From assembly GCA_028751055.1 (NCBI GenBank), contig JAQZDD010000065.1, forward strand, positions 1-6,320: a stretch of DNA of 6,320 nt, in the 5' to 3' direction. Shown here in pieces: positions 5,468 to 6,320 of this stretch. Made by a program: the position numbers and the translations under genes. The first letter of the stretch is position 1, and the number at the start of each line of letters is the position of its first letter. The notes beneath the pieces were generated by a model. The model did no database searches, was not told the DNA's origin, and was given only the letters and a program-made list of their open reading frames with translations. Origin of the DNA: Euryarchaeota archaeon Ods04. GTDB taxonomy: Archaea > Halobacteriota > Halobacteria > Halobacteriales > Halorutilaceae.

Positions 5468-5475
5468 ATATAAAA
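5468..5475. promoter_or_regulatory. TATA element between regulator and P450, usable in both directions
   Basis: ATATAAAA on plus reads TTTTATAT on minus. On the minus strand its centre is 27 bases before the regulator ATG at 5445. On the plus strand it would start transcription near 5499 and give the P450 mRNA a leader of about 66 bases. I see no better plus-strand TATA element closer to the P450 gene. The minus-strand use is the better supported. Confidence 0.5.
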
Positions 5476-5478
5476 CCA

Positions 5479-5492
5479 CCTCCATCCGGAGG
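5479..5492. repeat. Inverted repeat CCTCC-ATCC-GGAGG, possible operator
   Basis: Perfect five-base arms with a four-base spacer lie immediately beside the TATA element, between it and the predicted P450 transcript start. That is a natural place for a repressor or activator site, possibly for the adjacent HTH-10 protein. The arms are short and could occur by chance in GC-rich DNA. The same words recur at 5524-5528 and 5551-5555. Confidence 0.35.
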
Positions 5493-5521
5493 CAGTACTG
5501 TTACTCGGTCGCCTGAGTAAG

Positions 5522-5557
5522 TACCTCCCGTGCATTCGAGTGTAGCTACAGGAGGTA
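5522..5557 (+). promoter_or_regulatory. Leader hairpin candidate that would hide the P450 ribosome binding site
   Basis: TACCTCC at 5522-5528 is perfectly complementary to GGAGGTA at 5551-5557, the Shine-Dalgarno sequence of the P450 gene. The seven-base helix would enclose 22 bases. In an mRNA beginning near 5499 both halves are present, so folding could limit ribosome access and make translation conditional. Because TACCTCC also resembles the 16S rRNA tail itself, the match may be a chance product of a strong Shine-Dalgarno in GC-rich DNA. Confidence 0.35.
5551..5556 (+). promoter_or_regulatory. Strong Shine-Dalgarno of the P450 gene
   Basis: GGAGGT lies eight bases before ATG at 5565 and is a full complement to the 3' end of archaeal 16S rRNA. 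It decides the start against the in-frame ATG at 5598. It stands out because the other first-in-transcript genes here lack such a site and appear leaderless. Confidence 0.8.
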
Positions 5558-5564
5558 ACGACCG

Positions 5565-6320
5565 ATGAGCGAGTCCGACTCATCCACAGCCACAGGCATG
5601 GCTTGGCCCTCCCCTCTGTCGAGCCGCGAAGCGAAGCTTCATCCGTTCGACTGGTACAGGGATAGACTCAACGAGGGGGCGTTACATTACGACGCAGACA
5701 GGAACTGCTGGGACCTGTTCAGCTACTACCTCTCGAAGGAAGTTCTCGGCGACTACGAGACCTACTCGTCGGAGCGCGCTGGTCTGTCCGACAGGGCACC
5801 GATATTTGCGCGGACGATGCTCGGCACCGACCCGCCCGAGCACACACGTCTACGTGAGCCTGTCGAAGGGTTCTTCCGCCCTAGAGCAGTTGCGGAACTC
5901 AAACCTCTCGTCGAAGAGACCGCTAACGAAATCCTTGCCGACGCGCTCGGTGGCGACCGGATGGATGTCGTGAACGACTTCGCGTATCCGCTTCCTGTCA
6001 CCGTCATCTCGGAGGTTCTCGGCGTGCCAGCCGACGACCACTCGCTCTTTAGGAAGGCGTCGCGTATCTTGGCGTCCCCCGACGACGCCGACGAAACCCA
6101 AGAACTCGAACGGAGACGGATGGAGATAGGTGCCGAGGTATACGAGTCGTTACGTGACCTCGTCGAGAGGCGTCGTGAGGCTCCGCGCGACGACCTCGTC
6201 TCCAAGATGGTCACGTCGTCCTGTCTCTCCGACGAAGAACTCGTCGAGACCTGTCTACTACTGTTGCTTGCAGGGCACGAGACGACGGTCAACACCGTGA
6301 CGAACACCGTGCGGTGTCTC
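5565..6320 (+). CDS. Cytochrome P450, C-terminus cut off by window edge
   Basis: 252 codons are open from ATG at 5565 to the right edge, about 60 percent of a usual 400-450-residue P450. P450s are haem monooxygenases that insert oxygen into organic substrates using electrons from ferredoxin or flavoprotein partners. Visible landmarks are HPFDWYRDRLNEGALHYD near the N-terminus, the helix C region DPPEHTRLREPV (89-100, with the family's DPPxHxxxR pattern), PLPVTVISEVLGVP (153-166 or so), and the I-helix oxygen-activation motif AGHETT (236-241). The ExxR motif and haem-ligand cysteine lie outside the window, so catalytic competence cannot be judged. There is no signal peptide or membrane anchor, as in soluble bacterial-type P450s. 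The subfamily and substrate are not identifiable. It has a strong Shine-Dalgarno and shares its upstream region with the divergent HTH-10 regulator. Confidence 0.93.
   Translation, partial: MSESDSSTATGMAWPSPLSSREAKLHPFDWYRDRLNEGALHYDADRNCWDLFSYYLSKEVLGDYETYSSERAGLSDRAPIFARTMLGTDPPEHTRLREPVEGFFRPRAVAELKPLVEETANEILADALGGDRMDVVNDFAYPLPVTVISEVLGVPADDHSLFRKASRILASPDDADETQELERRRMEIGAEVYESLRDLVERRREAPRDDLVSKMVTSSCLSDEELVETCLLLLLAGHETTVNTVTNTVRCL

Noticed and set aside
5762..6307. 181-codon minus-strand frame opposite the P450 gene
   Set aside because: Ser/Arg-rich antisense shadow; the plus strand encodes P450 helix C and I-helix motifs.

Overview
The window looks like chromosomal DNA of a haloarchaeon (class Halobacteria) or a close relative. 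The evidence is an HTH-10 (Bat-type) regulator, archaeal ribosomal protein L37e, archaeal SepF, acidic Asp/Glu-rich proteins, haloarchaeal-type TATA boxes about 27 bases before several start codons (leaderless transcripts), and a class II tRNA-Leu with no encoded CCA. By eye the base composition is only moderately GC-rich and L37e is unusually lysine-rich, so I do not name a genus.

Layout, left to right: a GCS2-family carboxylate-amine ligase on the minus strand, cut by the left edge (1-873); a gene-free stretch of about 490 bases (874-1363) holding a TATA-like element, a T-run, purine-rich simple sequence and tRNA-derived repeats; tRNA-Leu(GAG) on the minus strand (1364-1448); a small zinc-binding protein on the plus strand (1530-1715), whose end overlaps the convergent end of a DUF4870-like membrane protein gene; a minus-strand operon read rpl37e, purF, DUF4870 (3687 down to 1708); divergent from it a PUA-domain gene (3796-4275) and then sepF (4375-4737), each with its own promoter; and, convergent with sepF, an HTH-10 regulator (4789-5445) that is divergent from a cytochrome P450 gene cut by the right edge (5565-6320).

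Most genes are housekeeping: translation (L37e, tRNA-Leu, possibly the PUA protein), purine synthesis (PurF) and cell division (SepF). Two places deserve attention. One is the tRNA-Leu locus, where the last 21 bases of the tRNA recur exactly 153 bases away as one arm of a palindrome-like element, suggesting a decayed integration site or a tRNA-derived repeat. The other is the 119-base region between the regulator and the P450 gene, which has one TATA element usable in both directions, alternating CCTCC/GGAGG segments, and a leader segment able to pair with the P450 ribosome binding site. I found no CRISPR array, transposase, integrase or clear defence system, and no unmistakably new system; the candidates are regulatory and repeat structures.
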